A DNA stretch of 64,000 bases from Exiguobacterium marinum DSM 16307 (GCF_000620845.1 NZ_KK211189.1:1989878-2053877), one strand, 5' to 3'. Shown: positions 10,123 through 19,099, numbered from the stretch's first letter. The notes: generated from the letters alone by a model not told the origin. A program made the numbers and translations.

Positions 10123-10746
10123 TCACTTCGTGAGTGAATGCTTTAAATAGAGGTCAGCAATCGTATCCATGATCAAATCGGACGCTTCTTGCGCACTTGC
10201 CTTACGTGCTTTCAGTTCTGACAAGTCAATCGGCTTTCCGATGATGACGCGGAGTTTCGCACGAAACTTGTATTTCCCAATGATGGCAATCGGTAAGATG
10301 TGCGCCTCCGAACGCATCGCAAAGAATCCGACACCCGCTTGTGCCTTCCCGAGCGTACCGTCTTTTGATCGCGTTCCTTCCGGAAAGATAGAGATGACTT
10401 CATCCTCTTTCAACTTTTGAAGCACGACACGAAGTGCTTGACGGTCACCTTCCCCACGTGACACCGGAATCTGACCTGCCCGCTTCAAAATATGCTTCAA
10501 TACCGGAACACTAAAAAGTTCCTTCTTGGCAAAAAATCGGAGCGGACGCTGCTTTGGAATGGCGCACGCGAGAAGCACGGGATCCCAATTCGATTGGTGA
10601 TTCGAGCAGACGAGAATCGACCCGTCCATAGGGACATTCTCTCGTCCGATAAATTCGACTCTGAATAATGCCCGTTGAATGACGTTCACGACGGCTGTTG
10701 CCAGCCGATACATACCGAACGGTCCATTGTTTAATGGTTTACTCAT
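10123..10746 (-). CDS. plsC: 1-acyl-sn-glycerol-3-phosphate acyltransferase
   Basis: Transfers the second acyl chain onto lysophosphatidic acid to give phosphatidic acid at the membrane. The catalytic HX4D motif is NHQSNWDP and the glycerol-phosphate-binding motif is FPEGTRS. 207 aa, typical for the short PlsC family. The start codon overlaps the cmk stop by four bases (ATGA), so translation is probably coupled. Placement between cmk and rpsA is common in Firmicutes outside Bacillus. Confidence 0.95.
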   Translation of the reverse strand: MSKPLNNGPFGMYRLATAVVNVIQRALFRVEFIGRENVPMDGSILVCSNHQSNWDPVLLACAIPKQRPLRFFAKKELFSVPVLKHILKRAGQIPVSRGEGDRQALRVVLQKLKEDEVISIFPEGTRSKDGTLGKAQAGVGFFAMRSEAHILPIAIIGKYKFRAKLRVIIGKPIDLSELKARKASAQEASDLIMDTIADLYLKHSLTK

Positions 10747-11417
10747 GCTTTCACCTCTTCAATTAATCGTTCGATTGCTTGAACAACGCCATCAATCGCC
10801 AACGTCGTCGTGTCAAGGAAGTGTGCATCGTCAGCTTGGCGGAGAGGAGCGACTTCACGTTCTGAATCCCGTTTATCACGAAGCGCTATTTCTTGTTTCA
10901 ATAGTTCGTAATCACTCGCAATCCCTTTTGACAGGTTTTCTTCGTGACGGCGACGAGCTCGCTCTTCGACCGATGCCGTCATGAAAACTTTCAAATCGGC
11001 ATTCGGGAGAACATGCGTCCCGATATCGCGACCGTCCATAACGACCCCACCATGTTTCGCCAAATCGCGTTGTAAATCCATCAAGGCATCTCGCACTTCC
11101 GGTTGGCGTGCGACAAAACTGACGTTATTCGTCACTTCACTCGAGCGAATGACGTTCGTCACTTCCTCCTCTCCATCGAATACACGCTGTCCTTCTTCAG
11201 AAGGAACGAGTCGAAGCGTCATCTTCTCAATCATCCGAGCAAGTGCAGGTCCATCTTCGAGCGCAATCCCTTCGCTCAGCGCACGAAACGTGACTGCCCG
11301 ATAGATGGCACCTGTATCGATATAGACATATCCCAATTGTTTCGCCAATGACTTGGCGATTGTACTTTTTCCGGCACCCGCCGGTCCGTCTAAAGCAATT
11401 TGTAATGATTTTTTCAT
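10743..11417 (-). CDS. cmk: Cytidylate kinase
   Basis: Phosphorylates CMP and dCMP. P-loop LDGPAGAGKSTIAK at the N-terminus, the CMP-binding DTGAIYRAVTF, and MDGRDIGTHVLPNADLKVF are all present. 224 aa, standard. The ATG matches the family start MKKSLQIALDGPAG, and no in-frame start lies between it and the upstream AGGAGG. That Shine-Dalgarno is separated from the ATG by a hairpin (see next entry). Overlaps plsC by four bases. Confidence 0.96.
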   Translation of the reverse strand: MKKSLQIALDGPAGAGKSTIAKSLAKQLGYVYIDTGAIYRAVTFRALSEGIALEDGPALARMIEKMTLRLVPSEEGQRVFDGEEEVTNVIRSSEVTNNVSFVARQPEVRDALMDLQRDLAKHGGVVMDGRDIGTHVLPNADLKVFMTASVEERARRRHEENLSKGIASDYELLKQEIALRDKRDSEREVAPLRQADDAHFLDTTTLAIDGVVQAIERLIEEVKA

Positions 11418-11455
11418 ACAAAACGGGTATCGAGTGATCCCGATACCCTCCTCCT
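11418..11455 (-). promoter_or_regulatory. Hairpin-bridged ribosome binding site of cmk
   Basis: Minus-strand order: AGGAGG (11455-11450), one A, a perfect 8-bp hairpin GGGTATCG/CGATACCC (11448-11425, 8-base loop), then GTTTTGT and the ATG at 11417. Linear spacing from Shine-Dalgarno to start is about 32 bases, far too long. With the hairpin folded, the remaining spacer is 8 bases, which is canonical. No other Shine-Dalgarno is visible. The TTTTGT tail means it could also act as a weak terminator after the upstream PilZ gene. Confidence 0.6.
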
Positions 11456-11491
11456 CTCGGTCAATAATCCCGAGAACATCATAACAGTTTT

Positions 11492-12157
11492 TTATCGTGA
11501 AGAAAATACAGACCCTGTCCGTTTTCGTGCTTCAAGCTGAATGCGGAAACAGTATCGTAAAATCGTTTCCTGGTCACGTGATGTCAAATCTTCAAAGGCT
11601 AAGGAAAGTTCCTGCTTCACTTCTTGCTTATGTATCCGCACAAGGCGGCTCTTTACACGGAAGAGCTGAGGTGTACCATGTTCGTCTTCAATTCGAAAGA
11701 CGACGATGAGCGACTCATCGACATCGACCGGCGCACGGTTGGCGATGATTTTCATCCCACCGGCGGAAACGTCGAGCGACATCGTCTCGAATGATTCAAA
11801 ACTATCTCCGTCGGTCGCGAGCACTTTCACGTCAATCATTTCAGGGACTCGTAAGTATTCACGACGCTGGATCCGTTTGATTTTTTTCTCGTCCGGCATA
11901 TTGAAGGCGTAGCGAAGCGTCATCTGTGCATCGCTGATTCGTTTCACGACTTTTGTATCGAATGCATACAATTGATTTTCTCCTTGAAAGAAATAGACTC
12001 GCAGCTGTTCCTCTTCATGTAAAAAAAACGTTTTTAACGTCGTCATGTCGCTCGGTGATTCAATCCATACGACTTGATCAGTAATGGCGGCAATCTTCGT
12101 TTTCCCCTCAGCGCGCCCTTCCACTTCAATTCTCAACTCTTGACCTTCTTTTAACAT
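11492..12157 (-). CDS. motI: PilZ-domain c-di-GMP-binding protein (YpfA/MotI/YcgR family)
   Basis: Two-domain cyclic-di-GMP receptor: an N-terminal YcgR_2/PilZN-like beta domain (about residues 1-95) and a C-terminal PilZ domain (about 97-210). The nucleotide-binding motifs are complete: RREYLRV (RxxxR) and LDVSAGGM (D/NxSxxG). In B. subtilis the orthologue binds c-di-GMP and brakes the flagellar motor at MotA. The flagellar and chemotaxis genes at the other end of the window make the same role plausible. 221 aa; GGGGAAG precedes the ATG. Neighbours prsW and cmk match the B. subtilis order. Confidence 0.88.
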   Translation of the reverse strand: MLKEGQELRIEVEGRAEGKTKIAAITDQVVWIESPSDMTTLKTFFLHEEEQLRVYFFQGENQLYAFDTKVVKRISDAQMTLRYAFNMPDEKKIKRIQRREYLRVPEMIDVKVLATDGDSFESFETMSLDVSAGGMKIIANRAPVDVDESLIVVFRIEDEHGTPQLFRVKSRLVRIHKQEVKQELSLAFEDLTSRDQETILRYCFRIQLEARKRTGSVFSSR

Positions 12158-12172
12158 ACTTATTCTTCCCCT

Positions 12173-12832
12173 TTATTTAAATTGACGACGATTAGACAGA
12201 TTGGCAGCTCGTACGAGCAAAAGTGCCACCATCCATAAAATGACGATATAGAGCACGGCAGGCAGTTTGTGGTTCGGTTCAAGAATCAAAATCAAATCGA
12301 ACGTTCCGTGAATGACTGTTGCGGAAAGGACCGCCATGAATAGCCACAGACGTTCACGTGTCGAGTGCTTTGCCCGTCCTAAACAATAACCCATCACGAC
12401 TGCGAACAAAGCATGTCCACTTACCGGCAGAACGGCTCGCCAAATCGCGATTTCTAATGAATCATACACCCATAAGTATAAAAAATTCTCCAATGTCGCA
12501 AAGCCTAATGAGCAGGCGACCGCATAGAGAATCCCGTCGTAGTAATCATCAAAGACTTTATGTATATATATTGTATAATAAATCATAAACCATTTAAAAA
12601 ACTCTTCAAGTAAGGCAGTAGTGATATACGCCTGCCAAAACGGTCCAGTAAGCACTCCTTCTTCAACGAACGCATATTGGATAAACATGATCGGAAACAC
12701 GAGAACGGCCCCGGCCACGAAAGAACGAATCACATATCCGAGCGGTTCTGCTTCTAGTTCATGGCGAAGATAGAAGTAGGATAGAAGGGCGAGCCCAGGT
12801 GCAACCGCAGACAAAGCGATTGCGATCATCAT
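12173..12832 (-). CDS. prsW: PrsW family intramembrane protease
   Basis: Polytopic membrane protein of 220 aa with about seven hydrophobic segments. The glutamic-protease signature is visible as TALLEEFFKWF (EExxK), followed by conserved histidines in SGHALFAVVMGYCLGRAK and IHGTFDLIL. In B. subtilis PrsW makes the first cut in the anti-sigma factor RsiW after antimicrobial peptide stress. The substrate here is not in the window. Start at the ATG-ATG pair with GGGGAG just upstream; a longer frame has no ribosome binding site. The B. subtilis neighbours sleB and ypeB (spore germination) are absent. Confidence 0.9.
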   Translation of the reverse strand: MMIAIALSAVAPGLALLSYFYLRHELEAEPLGYVIRSFVAGAVLVFPIMFIQYAFVEEGVLTGPFWQAYITTALLEEFFKWFMIYYTIYIHKVFDDYYDGILYAVACSLGFATLENFLYLWVYDSLEIAIWRAVLPVSGHALFAVVMGYCLGRAKHSTRERLWLFMAVLSATVIHGTFDLILILEPNHKLPAVLYIVILWMVALLLVRAANLSNRRQFK

Positions 12833-12936
12833 ACATCTCCCCTTTCTTTCTTTAGCATACACTGAATTGCTTGAAAGAAAAAGTATAGAACGCCTAGAAA
12901 ATGGAAATCTTCATAAAAATAATTAGGAGGACATCT

Positions 12937-13908
12937 ATGAATCATTTATTACTCATCCACACCGGCGGTACGATCGCCATGTCTCAATCTGGCACTGGTC
13001 ACGTAGAACCAAGCGACGTCAATCCGATTGATGCCACACTTCCGAAAGCGACAGATATCGCTCATATTACAACGAAACATTTTTCGAATATCCCGTCACC
13101 ACACATGACACCAGAAAAAATGCTTGAGTTGGCGCATTTTATTCAACGAGAATTGACGCAAGATACGTATGATGGGGTTGTGATCACACACGGTACCGAT
13201 ACGCTTGAAGAGACTGCTTACTTTCTGCAGATCACGCTCGGCGCACCAGTCCCAATCGTCTTGACGGGTGCGATGCGTTCCTCGAATGAAGTCGGTTCGG
13301 ATGGAGAATTCAATTTAATTACTGCCCTTCGTGTCGCAAAAAGTGAAGCCTCCCGTGGAAAAGGGGTACTCGTCGTATTTAACGGCGAAATCCACTCGGC
13401 TTTCAACGTCACAAAAACCCACACTTCTTCGGTCGATACGTTCAAATCCGTCCACTTCGGAAATGTGGGTATGGTCACAAAGGACCACGTACTCATCTAT
13501 AGTCAACCGATGACTAGACAGCCGAAAATGATTCCATCCATCACAAAACGCGTCGCGGTCTTGAAAGTTGTTGCCGGGATGGAACCTGATTTACTCGAAT
13601 CTGTGATCACTCTCGGATACGACGGACTCGTCCTCGAAGTGTTAGGCCAAGGGAACGTCCCACCGTCTCTTCTGTCAGCACTCGAACATTTGGTCGAGGA
13701 AATTCCAGTCGTGATTGTTAGTCGTTGCTTCAATGGCATCGTGCAAGATGTATATGGATATGATGGTGGCGGCAAACAATTGAAAGAAATGGGCCTCATA
13801 TTCTCAAACGGATTAAATTCACAAAAAGCCCGACTCCGGCTGCTCGTGGAACTCGAGTCCGGTTCCTCACAGTCAGTCATGGAACACAGTTTCAGTTTCC
13901 AACAATAA
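12937..13908 (+). CDS. ansA: L-asparaginase (type I)
   Basis: Hydrolyses asparagine to aspartate and ammonia. Both catalytic threonine signatures are present: HTGGTIAMSQ at the N-terminus and VVITHGTDTLEETAYFL around residue 90. There is no signal peptide, so the enzyme is cytoplasmic. 323 aa. The start at MNHLLLIHTGG follows AGGAGG by 7 bases; the frame is open 12 codons further upstream without a ribosome binding site. One of only three plus-strand genes, divergent from prsW and followed 51 bases later by bdr. Confidence 0.93.
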   Translation: MNHLLLIHTGGTIAMSQSGTGHVEPSDVNPIDATLPKATDIAHITTKHFSNIPSPHMTPEKMLELAHFIQRELTQDTYDGVVITHGTDTLEETAYFLQITLGAPVPIVLTGAMRSSNEVGSDGEFNLITALRVAKSEASRGKGVLVVFNGEIHSAFNVTKTHTSSVDTFKSVHFGNVGMVTKDHVLIYSQPMTRQPKMIPSITKRVAVLKVVAGMEPDLLESVITLGYDGLVLEVLGQGNVPPSLLSALEHLVEEIPVVIVSRCFNGIVQDVYGYDGGGKQLKEMGLIFSNGLNSQKARLRLLVELESGSSQSVMEHSFSFQQ

Positions 13909-13959
13909 CCTTGCGCACAAGCGTCTCCTTCCCTACAATGAGCAAAGAGGTGATTTTCA

Positions 13960-14940
13960 GTGAATAAACAAGCGATTATTGTCGGCGCTGGACCATGCGG
14001 TCTTTCGGCGGCCATCGAGTTAGAGAAGATCGGGGTTTCTTGTAGTGTGATAGAACGGGGAAATATCGTCGATGCAATCTATCGATATCCGACACATCAG
14101 ACGTTCTTCTCATCTGCAACCCTGTTAGAAATCGGAGACATCCCGTTTATATGTAAAGACTTAAAACCACGAAGACAAGACGCACTCGTCTATTATCGGG
14201 AAGTCGTCACGCGCACCGGACTAAACGTTCACCCGTTTGAAACGGTTGAATCTGTCGAAAAAACCAATGACCGCTTCGTCGTGACTTCAAGACATGACCG
14301 ACGCGGCGTCACAGTTCGTGAAGCGGACTATGTGATTTTAGCCACAGGGTATTACGGACGTCCACGTATGCTCGATGTACCAGGTGAATCGTTGCCACAC
14401 GTCCATCATTATTTCAACGAGGCACATCCCTATTACCGTCAACACGTTACGATTATCGGCGGGAAGAACTCCGCTGTCGATGCTGCGATTGAGCTCGAAA
14501 AAGCCGGGGCATATGTCACAGTACTCTATCGAGGCGACTCGTATAGTCCTTCCGTCAAGCCATGGGTCCTCCCAAACTTTGATTCGCTCGTCCGTCATGA
14601 GAAAGTCCGAATGGAATTTGGCGCGACGATTGATCGAATCACTGAGGACGGTGTCTATTATCATCAATCTGGCGAAGAAAAACATGTTGATGCGGATTAC
14701 GTTCTCGCAATGACCGGTTATCAACCAGACCATCATTTATTCGAAAGCTCAGGGATTATCATCGATGAAGAGAGTGGGGTCCCGACATACGACGAAGAGA
14801 CGTTTGAAACGAACGTCGAACACTTGTTCATCGCTGGTGTTGTGGCAGCTGGGAACGATGCGAACAAGATTTTTATCGAAAATGGTCGATTCCACGGCAA
14901 GGCGATCGCAGCTACAATTGCGAATCGAATCCAAGTTTAA
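13960..14940 (+). CDS. bdr: Bacillithiol disulfide reductase (YpdA/Bdr)
   Basis: FAD/NADPH-dependent oxidoreductase that recycles oxidised bacillithiol, the low-molecular-weight thiol of Firmicutes. The FAD-binding fold opens with VGAGPCGLSAAIELEK and the NADPH site is TIIGGKNSAVDAAIELEKAG. The length (326 aa) fits the YpdA family, which lacks the CxxC pair of thioredoxin reductases; the cysteine in GPCG is the conserved one discussed for YpdA. GTG start after GAGGTG. Adjacent to gudB as in B. subtilis, but here convergent with it. Confidence 0.92.
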   Translation: MNKQAIIVGAGPCGLSAAIELEKIGVSCSVIERGNIVDAIYRYPTHQTFFSSATLLEIGDIPFICKDLKPRRQDALVYYREVVTRTGLNVHPFETVESVEKTNDRFVVTSRHDRRGVTVREADYVILATGYYGRPRMLDVPGESLPHVHHYFNEAHPYYRQHVTIIGGKNSAVDAAIELEKAGAYVTVLYRGDSYSPSVKPWVLPNFDSLVRHEKVRMEFGATIDRITEDGVYYHQSGEEKHVDADYVLAMTGYQPDHHLFESSGIIIDEESGVPTYDEETFETNVEHLFIAGVVAAGNDANKIFIENGRFHGKAIAATIANRIQV

Positions 14941-14976
14941 CTCCCGCGCCTACGTCGATAAACCGCAAAGTATAGA

Positions 14977-15016
14977 TAAAAAAGTTCGGTCAACTTGAGT
15001 TGACCGAACTTTTTTG
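14977..15016. terminator. Bidirectional terminator between bdr and gudB
   Basis: Perfect 14-bp inverted repeat (14982-14995 and 14998-15011) with a 2-base centre, flanked by A on the left and T on the right, so it serves both convergent genes. It directly abuts the gudB stop. Confidence 0.93.
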
Positions 15017-15017
15017 A

Positions 15018-16286
15018 TTAGACCCAACCGCGAAAACGTGACGCTTCCGCCATCTTCCGTACACCGACCATATAGGCAGCCAGACGCATATCGACTTTAC
15101 GGGCTGAAGATGTATTGTAGACTGTATTAAACGAATGGACGAGCACTTTTTCAAGTTTTTCTTCAACTTCTTCTTCCGTCCAATAATAACCTTGATTGTT
15201 TTGTACCCATTCGAAGTAAGAAACCGTGACACCACCACTTGATGCCAAGACATCCGGCACAAGAAGAATCCCACGCTCTGTCAAAATTTTCGTCGCTTCG
15301 TTTGTCGTTGGACCATTCGCTGCTTCGACAACGATTGAAGCTTTGATGGCGTCCGCATTCTCTTCTGTGATTTGGTTCTCGATTGCTGCCGGTACGAGAA
15401 TGTCACAATCAAGTTCCAACATGTCTTGATTCGAGATTGTATTTTTGAACAATGTCGTGATTGTACCGAATGAATCGCGACGATCTAACAAATATGGGAT
15501 ATCGAGACCGTTCTCGTCATGGATGGCACCGTAAGCGTCGCTGACCGCGATTACTTTCGCTCCAGCATCGTACATGAACTTCGAGAGGAAGCTACCAGCG
15601 TTCCCAAACCCTTGAACGACGACGCGTGCTCCTTTGAGTTCGATGCCACGACGGAGTGCCGCTTCCCGAATCATGATGGCCACACCCTTCGCAGTTGCTG
15701 TCTCACGTCCATGCGAACCACCAAGGACGAGTGGTTTACCAGTGATAAATCCAGGTGAGTTGAACTCATCGATTCGGCTATACTCATCCATCATCCAAGC
15801 CATGATTTGTGAGTTCGTAAACACGTCTGGTGCTGGGATATCTTTCGTCGGTCCAACAAATTGGCTGATTGCGCGAACGTAACCGCGACTTAAACGCTCA
15901 ATCTCACGGAAGCTCATTTCACGTGGGTCGCAGACAATTCCGCCTTTTCCTCCACCGTACGGCAAGTCGACAATTCCTGCTTTCAAGCTCATCCAAACAG
16001 ACAATGCTTTGACCTCTACTTCAGTTACGCTCGGATGGAACCGAATGCCTCCTTTTGTAGGTCCGACCGCATCGTTATGTTGGGCACGATATCCTGTAAA
16101 TATTTTCGTCGAGCCATCGTCCATGCGAACTGGGATCCGAACGGTCAGCATGCGAAGCGGTTCTTTCAACAACTCGTACATCTCATCTGGATAGCCGAGT
16201 TTATCTAAAGCTTCGTGAATCACCTCTTGTGTCGATTCCAAGATGTTTTTTCGTTTTTGATGACCTTTTTCTTGATCCGTTATCAT
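15018..16286 (-). CDS. gudB: NAD-specific glutamate dehydrogenase
   Basis: Oxidative deamination of glutamate to 2-oxoglutarate (catabolic direction). The glutamate-binding lysine region reads DLPYGGGKGGIVCDP and the dinucleotide-binding motif is VVQGFGNAGSF. 422 aa, close to B. subtilis GudB/RocG. AGGAAA lies 8-9 bases before the ATG. I see none of the active-site tandem duplication that inactivates GudB in the B. subtilis 168 laboratory strain. The 144-base upstream gap holds a -10-like TATACT (16348-16353, minus strand) without a good -35. Confidence 0.96.
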   Translation of the reverse strand: MITDQEKGHQKRKNILESTQEVIHEALDKLGYPDEMYELLKEPLRMLTVRIPVRMDDGSTKIFTGYRAQHNDAVGPTKGGIRFHPSVTEVEVKALSVWMSLKAGIVDLPYGGGKGGIVCDPREMSFREIERLSRGYVRAISQFVGPTKDIPAPDVFTNSQIMAWMMDEYSRIDEFNSPGFITGKPLVLGGSHGRETATAKGVAIMIREAALRRGIELKGARVVVQGFGNAGSFLSKFMYDAGAKVIAVSDAYGAIHDENGLDIPYLLDRRDSFGTITTLFKNTISNQDMLELDCDILVPAAIENQITEENADAIKASIVVEAANGPTTNEATKILTERGILLVPDVLASSGGVTVSYFEWVQNNQGYYWTEEEVEEKLEKVLVHSFNTVYNTSSARKVDMRLAAYMVGVRKMAEASRFRGWV

Positions 16287-16430
16287 GAAGGTTTCCTCCC
16301 CTAAATTGTCAATTCTCCCCCAAGAATTAACCTCGTATTCGTTTAAAAGTATAGCCGATACGCGTTCAATTTGAAAGGGTTTTACAAAAATAATGAAAGC
16401 GTTTTCTTTAAGGATAGAATAATCGTTCCC

Positions 16431-17357
16431 TTACTTCGTTTCACGTTTTAATGCTAAATCGATGAAACGATCTAAGAGTTCCCCATAAGAGATACCAACT
16501 GTTCTTGCGCTATCCGGGAACAGGCTAAGCGGTGTCATACCAGGTAATGTGTTCGTTTCTAAAATATAGGCTTCTCCTATGTCAGAGACCAAAAAATCTG
16601 AACGCGAGTACCCTGAACAACCTAGCGCGCGGTGTGCGAGTATAGCAGCCTGCTGAACTTCTTCCGTTAGTTCTACTGGAATTTCAGCCGGACAAACATG
16701 AATCGAACCACCTTCTGTATACTTCGATTCATAATCGTAAAACTCATTTTTTGGAATGATTTCGATTACGGGTAACGCTTCTTCTTGCCCAAAGTTCCCG
16801 ATCACCGGCACAGTCAATTCTTTTCCTTTGATATACTGTTCTACGAGAACCGCTGAATCACATGCGAACGCCTTCTCAATCCCAGTGCGCAACATCCCCT
16901 CATCAAACGCGATCGTCAAGCCGTTCGAAGACCCTTCTTGGGCAGGTTTGACAACACATGGGAACTCATTTCCCCACTCCCTTACTTTCGCATCAATAGA
17001 CTTTGGGGATTCAATCAAAACATCCCGTGCAACACGAATGCCAAATGCAGCAAAAATAATCTTCGCTCTCGCCTTGTCCATCGCGAGGGCCGACGCCAAC
17101 ACACCTGATCCTGTGTACGGGATACCCGCCATCTCTAGTAAAGACTGGACTCGACCATCCTCTCCATACTTTCCGTGCAACGCACTGACGACAACATCGA
17201 CATCTAATGTCAACAACTCGTTCGCTCGTTCCGGATGAAAGTCGATGGCCGTGACCTCGTGACCACGTTCCTTCAGTGCTTCAATCATCCCTCGTCCGCT
17301 TGTGAGGGAAACCTCTCGTTCTCCTGACACTCCACCATATAAAACAGCGACTTTCAT
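16431..17357 (-). CDS. ddl: D-alanine--D-alanine ligase
   Basis: ATP-grasp enzyme making D-Ala-D-Ala for the peptidoglycan stem. Signatures: LYGGVSGEREVSLTSG at the N-terminus, VVKPAQEGSSNGLTIA for ATP binding, and ETNTLPGMTPLSLFP at the metal site. The specificity loop reads YDYESKYTEGG. The tyrosine (KY rather than KF) is typical of D-Ala-D-Ala rather than D-Ala-D-lactate ligases, so no vancomycin-resistance type is suggested. 308 aa. The AAGGAGAG Shine-Dalgarno is good. In B. subtilis ddl is elsewhere. Confidence 0.96.
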   Translation of the reverse strand: MKVAVLYGGVSGEREVSLTSGRGMIEALKERGHEVTAIDFHPERANELLTLDVDVVVSALHGKYGEDGRVQSLLEMAGIPYTGSGVLASALAMDKARAKIIFAAFGIRVARDVLIESPKSIDAKVREWGNEFPCVVKPAQEGSSNGLTIAFDEGMLRTGIEKAFACDSAVLVEQYIKGKELTVPVIGNFGQEEALPVIEIIPKNEFYDYESKYTEGGSIHVCPAEIPVELTEEVQQAAILAHRALGCSGYSRSDFLVSDIGEAYILETNTLPGMTPLSLFPDSARTVGISYGELLDRFIDLALKRETK

Positions 17358-17454
17358 TCCAATCTCTCCTTCAACTAACTACTAAAAATTCAAGTCTAAT
17401 CATAACACGGACACCTTAAAAACAATAGGAACAGAAAAGTAAAAAAAGCCGTAC

Positions 17455-18033
17455 TCATGCGAACGCATCGTACAGCTCTTTCACGGCTTGTTTCGTTTGA
17501 ATTGTGTTTCCGTACTCCATCATGACGTATGGACTTACCGTAGTCGTTTTTCCATACTCGGACAAGATGGCAGCAAGCCTTTCTTCCACTTGTGCAGGAA
17601 GCACCTCCACAAAGTGGAGATAATAACGACCTTCATAGTGATAAAGCGCCCCACCCTGTTCGGTTTCATGTATATGTGGAAAGAGACGAATCGAAGCGTT
17701 GATTACATCTTCAAGGTCCTCGAACTGATAAATCAAGTGGTGAATCACGTCAATCGTCAGTCGAATCTCGACCTGCTCGATATCAAGCTCGGCAATTGCT
17801 TCACCTTTTTGAACATCGATGACGAGTCCATCACGAGGAAACATCGTCACGTTTAAATCAACCGCGCCTTGTGGAGAAAAGCCATACTCACTCTCTGCTG
17901 TTTCAAGCAACTCTTTCCACAGCTGTTGACCATTTTCTCCTACAATCGTATCGATGGCGATTCCACGTAACGAGAGTTCATTTGCAGTCACATATACACG
18001 AAGATGTTCTTTTGTTTGTTTTTCAAATCTCAA
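17455..18033 (-). CDS. mecB: MecA-family ClpCP adaptor (YpbH/MecB-like)
   Basis: Adaptor that delivers substrates to the ClpC-ClpP protease. The N-terminal substrate-binding part begins MRFEKQTKEHLRVYVTANEL and the C-terminal ClpC-binding part has FEDLEDVINASIRL and GALYHYEGRYYL. At 192 aa it is nearer to B. subtilis YpbH/MecB (194) than MecA (218). The start is TTG, 7 bases after GGAGG. Which of the two paralogues it corresponds to is inferred from length and from the ypb/gudB neighbourhood. Confidence 0.85.
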   Translation of the reverse strand: MRFEKQTKEHLRVYVTANELSLRGIAIDTIVGENGQQLWKELLETAESEYGFSPQGAVDLNVTMFPRDGLVIDVQKGEAIAELDIEQVEIRLTIDVIHHLIYQFEDLEDVINASIRLFPHIHETEQGGALYHYEGRYYLHFVEVLPAQVEERLAAILSEYGKTTTVSPYVMMEYGNTIQTKQAVKELYDAFA

Positions 18034-18093
18034 TCGAAAACCTCCAGTGAATAATCAATCCTACTAATAAGCTACTCCCGTTTTAATCCCGTG

Positions 18094-18963
18094 TCAAATA
18101 GTTGATAACCATTTGGTCCATTCTTCCGGTGAGTCCCCAAGAAATGCTCCATTGAATCGATCTCGCTCAAGACTGACCGCATATCCACCTGCCCCGATTT
18201 TCAAATCAGAATGCTCTTCTTGAATATAATCGATGGCATCTAATAGGTCGGGGATATGTTCTGTCAGTGTGCATGCAAAAATGAGGCAAGTCGTATCGAT
18301 ATCATGCAATGCCTTACTCAAGTCTTCTTTCGGGAACCCTGCTCCCAAAAAGACGACATCGTATCCATGTTGACGTAAGTAAAGTGTAACGAACAACAAA
18401 CCAATCTCATGCATTTCACCGGGCGCACATACACATGTAATGCGTGGAAGGAATGGATTCATCGGCATTTGAAGAGACAAAGTGGAGAGCCTTGCTCGTA
18501 AAAATGCCGTCGCAAAATGCTCATGGGCGATGGTAATCGATCCTTCTTCCCAACGTGAACCTATATCCATCAGGAGCGGTCCAATGATGTCCTTTGTCAC
18601 TTTTTCAAAACTAAATGTATTAAATGCGCGATTGATTAAGTCGTGCGCTGACCGCTCATCAAAAGAGAGCAACGCATGAAGCAGTCCATCCTTCAATTCT
18701 TCGTCATATAACTTGGTAGATGATGGCTCTGGCTCTATTTCCGGCGCTTGATGTAGCTGTTGAATCGCTTGCGAGACACTCAGGCCTTCTTTTTGCTTAT
18801 CGACCACCCATTTAATTTTTTCCACATCTTGATCTGAATATAGGCGGTGTCCAGATTCCGTTCTGCTCGGTACAATAAATTGATAGCGGCGCTCCCAAGC
18901 GCGAATCGTCGTAGGATTAACGCCCGTTAACGTCGCGACCGTTTTTATAGAGTATTTCGGCAT
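18094..18963 (-). CDS. litR: MerR-family regulator with B12-binding light-sensor domain (CarH/LitR-like)
   Basis: 289 aa. N-terminal MerR winged helix (residues 1-70; TTIRAWERRYQF recognition region), then a helical B12-binding cap (about 85-165) and a Rossmann cobalamin-binding domain (about 172-289). The adenosylcobalamin photoreceptor signatures known from CarH/LitR are all visible: W138-x9-E148-H149 and the lower-ligand motif GEMHEIG with H185. In the family, dark AdoCbl-bound tetramers repress target promoters and light breaks the Co-C bond to release DNA. Targets (often carotenoid synthesis or photolyase) are not in the window. Stands alone between mecB and a small membrane-protein gene. 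The gene symbol is by analogy. Confidence 0.85.
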   Translation of the reverse strand: MPKYSIKTVATLTGVNPTTIRAWERRYQFIVPSRTESGHRLYSDQDVEKIKWVVDKQKEGLSVSQAIQQLHQAPEIEPEPSSTKLYDEELKDGLLHALLSFDERSAHDLINRAFNTFSFEKVTKDIIGPLLMDIGSRWEEGSITIAHEHFATAFLRARLSTLSLQMPMNPFLPRITCVCAPGEMHEIGLLFVTLYLRQHGYDVVFLGAGFPKEDLSKALHDIDTTCLIFACTLTEHIPDLLDAIDYIQEEHSDLKIGAGGYAVSLERDRFNGAFLGDSPEEWTKWLSTI

Positions 18964-19064
18964 CTCCGCCCTCCTCTCATACTCGTTCTATGATTTTAGT
19001 ATATCCTCATTCTAAAAAGTTTACCCCTTTTATTGTGCAATCGTGTGTTTTTATAATTCGTCAA

Positions 19065-19098
19065 TTAAAAAAGGGTGCGAACCTTGCTCGCACCCTAC
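19065..19098 (-). terminator. Intrinsic terminator after the small membrane-protein gene
   Basis: Minus-strand stem GGGTGCGA/TCGCACCC (8 bp, 7-base loop) followed by six T. Confidence 0.85.
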
Positions 19099-19099
19099 T

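Noticed and set aside
13503..14015. 170-codon minus-strand frame across ansA and bdr
   Set aside because: Antisense to the conserved ends of two genes and lacks a ribosome binding site and a recognisable domain.
15018..16286. Inactive GudB as in B. subtilis 168
   Set aside because: The sequence around the active site shows no three-codon tandem duplication and all signature motifs are intact.
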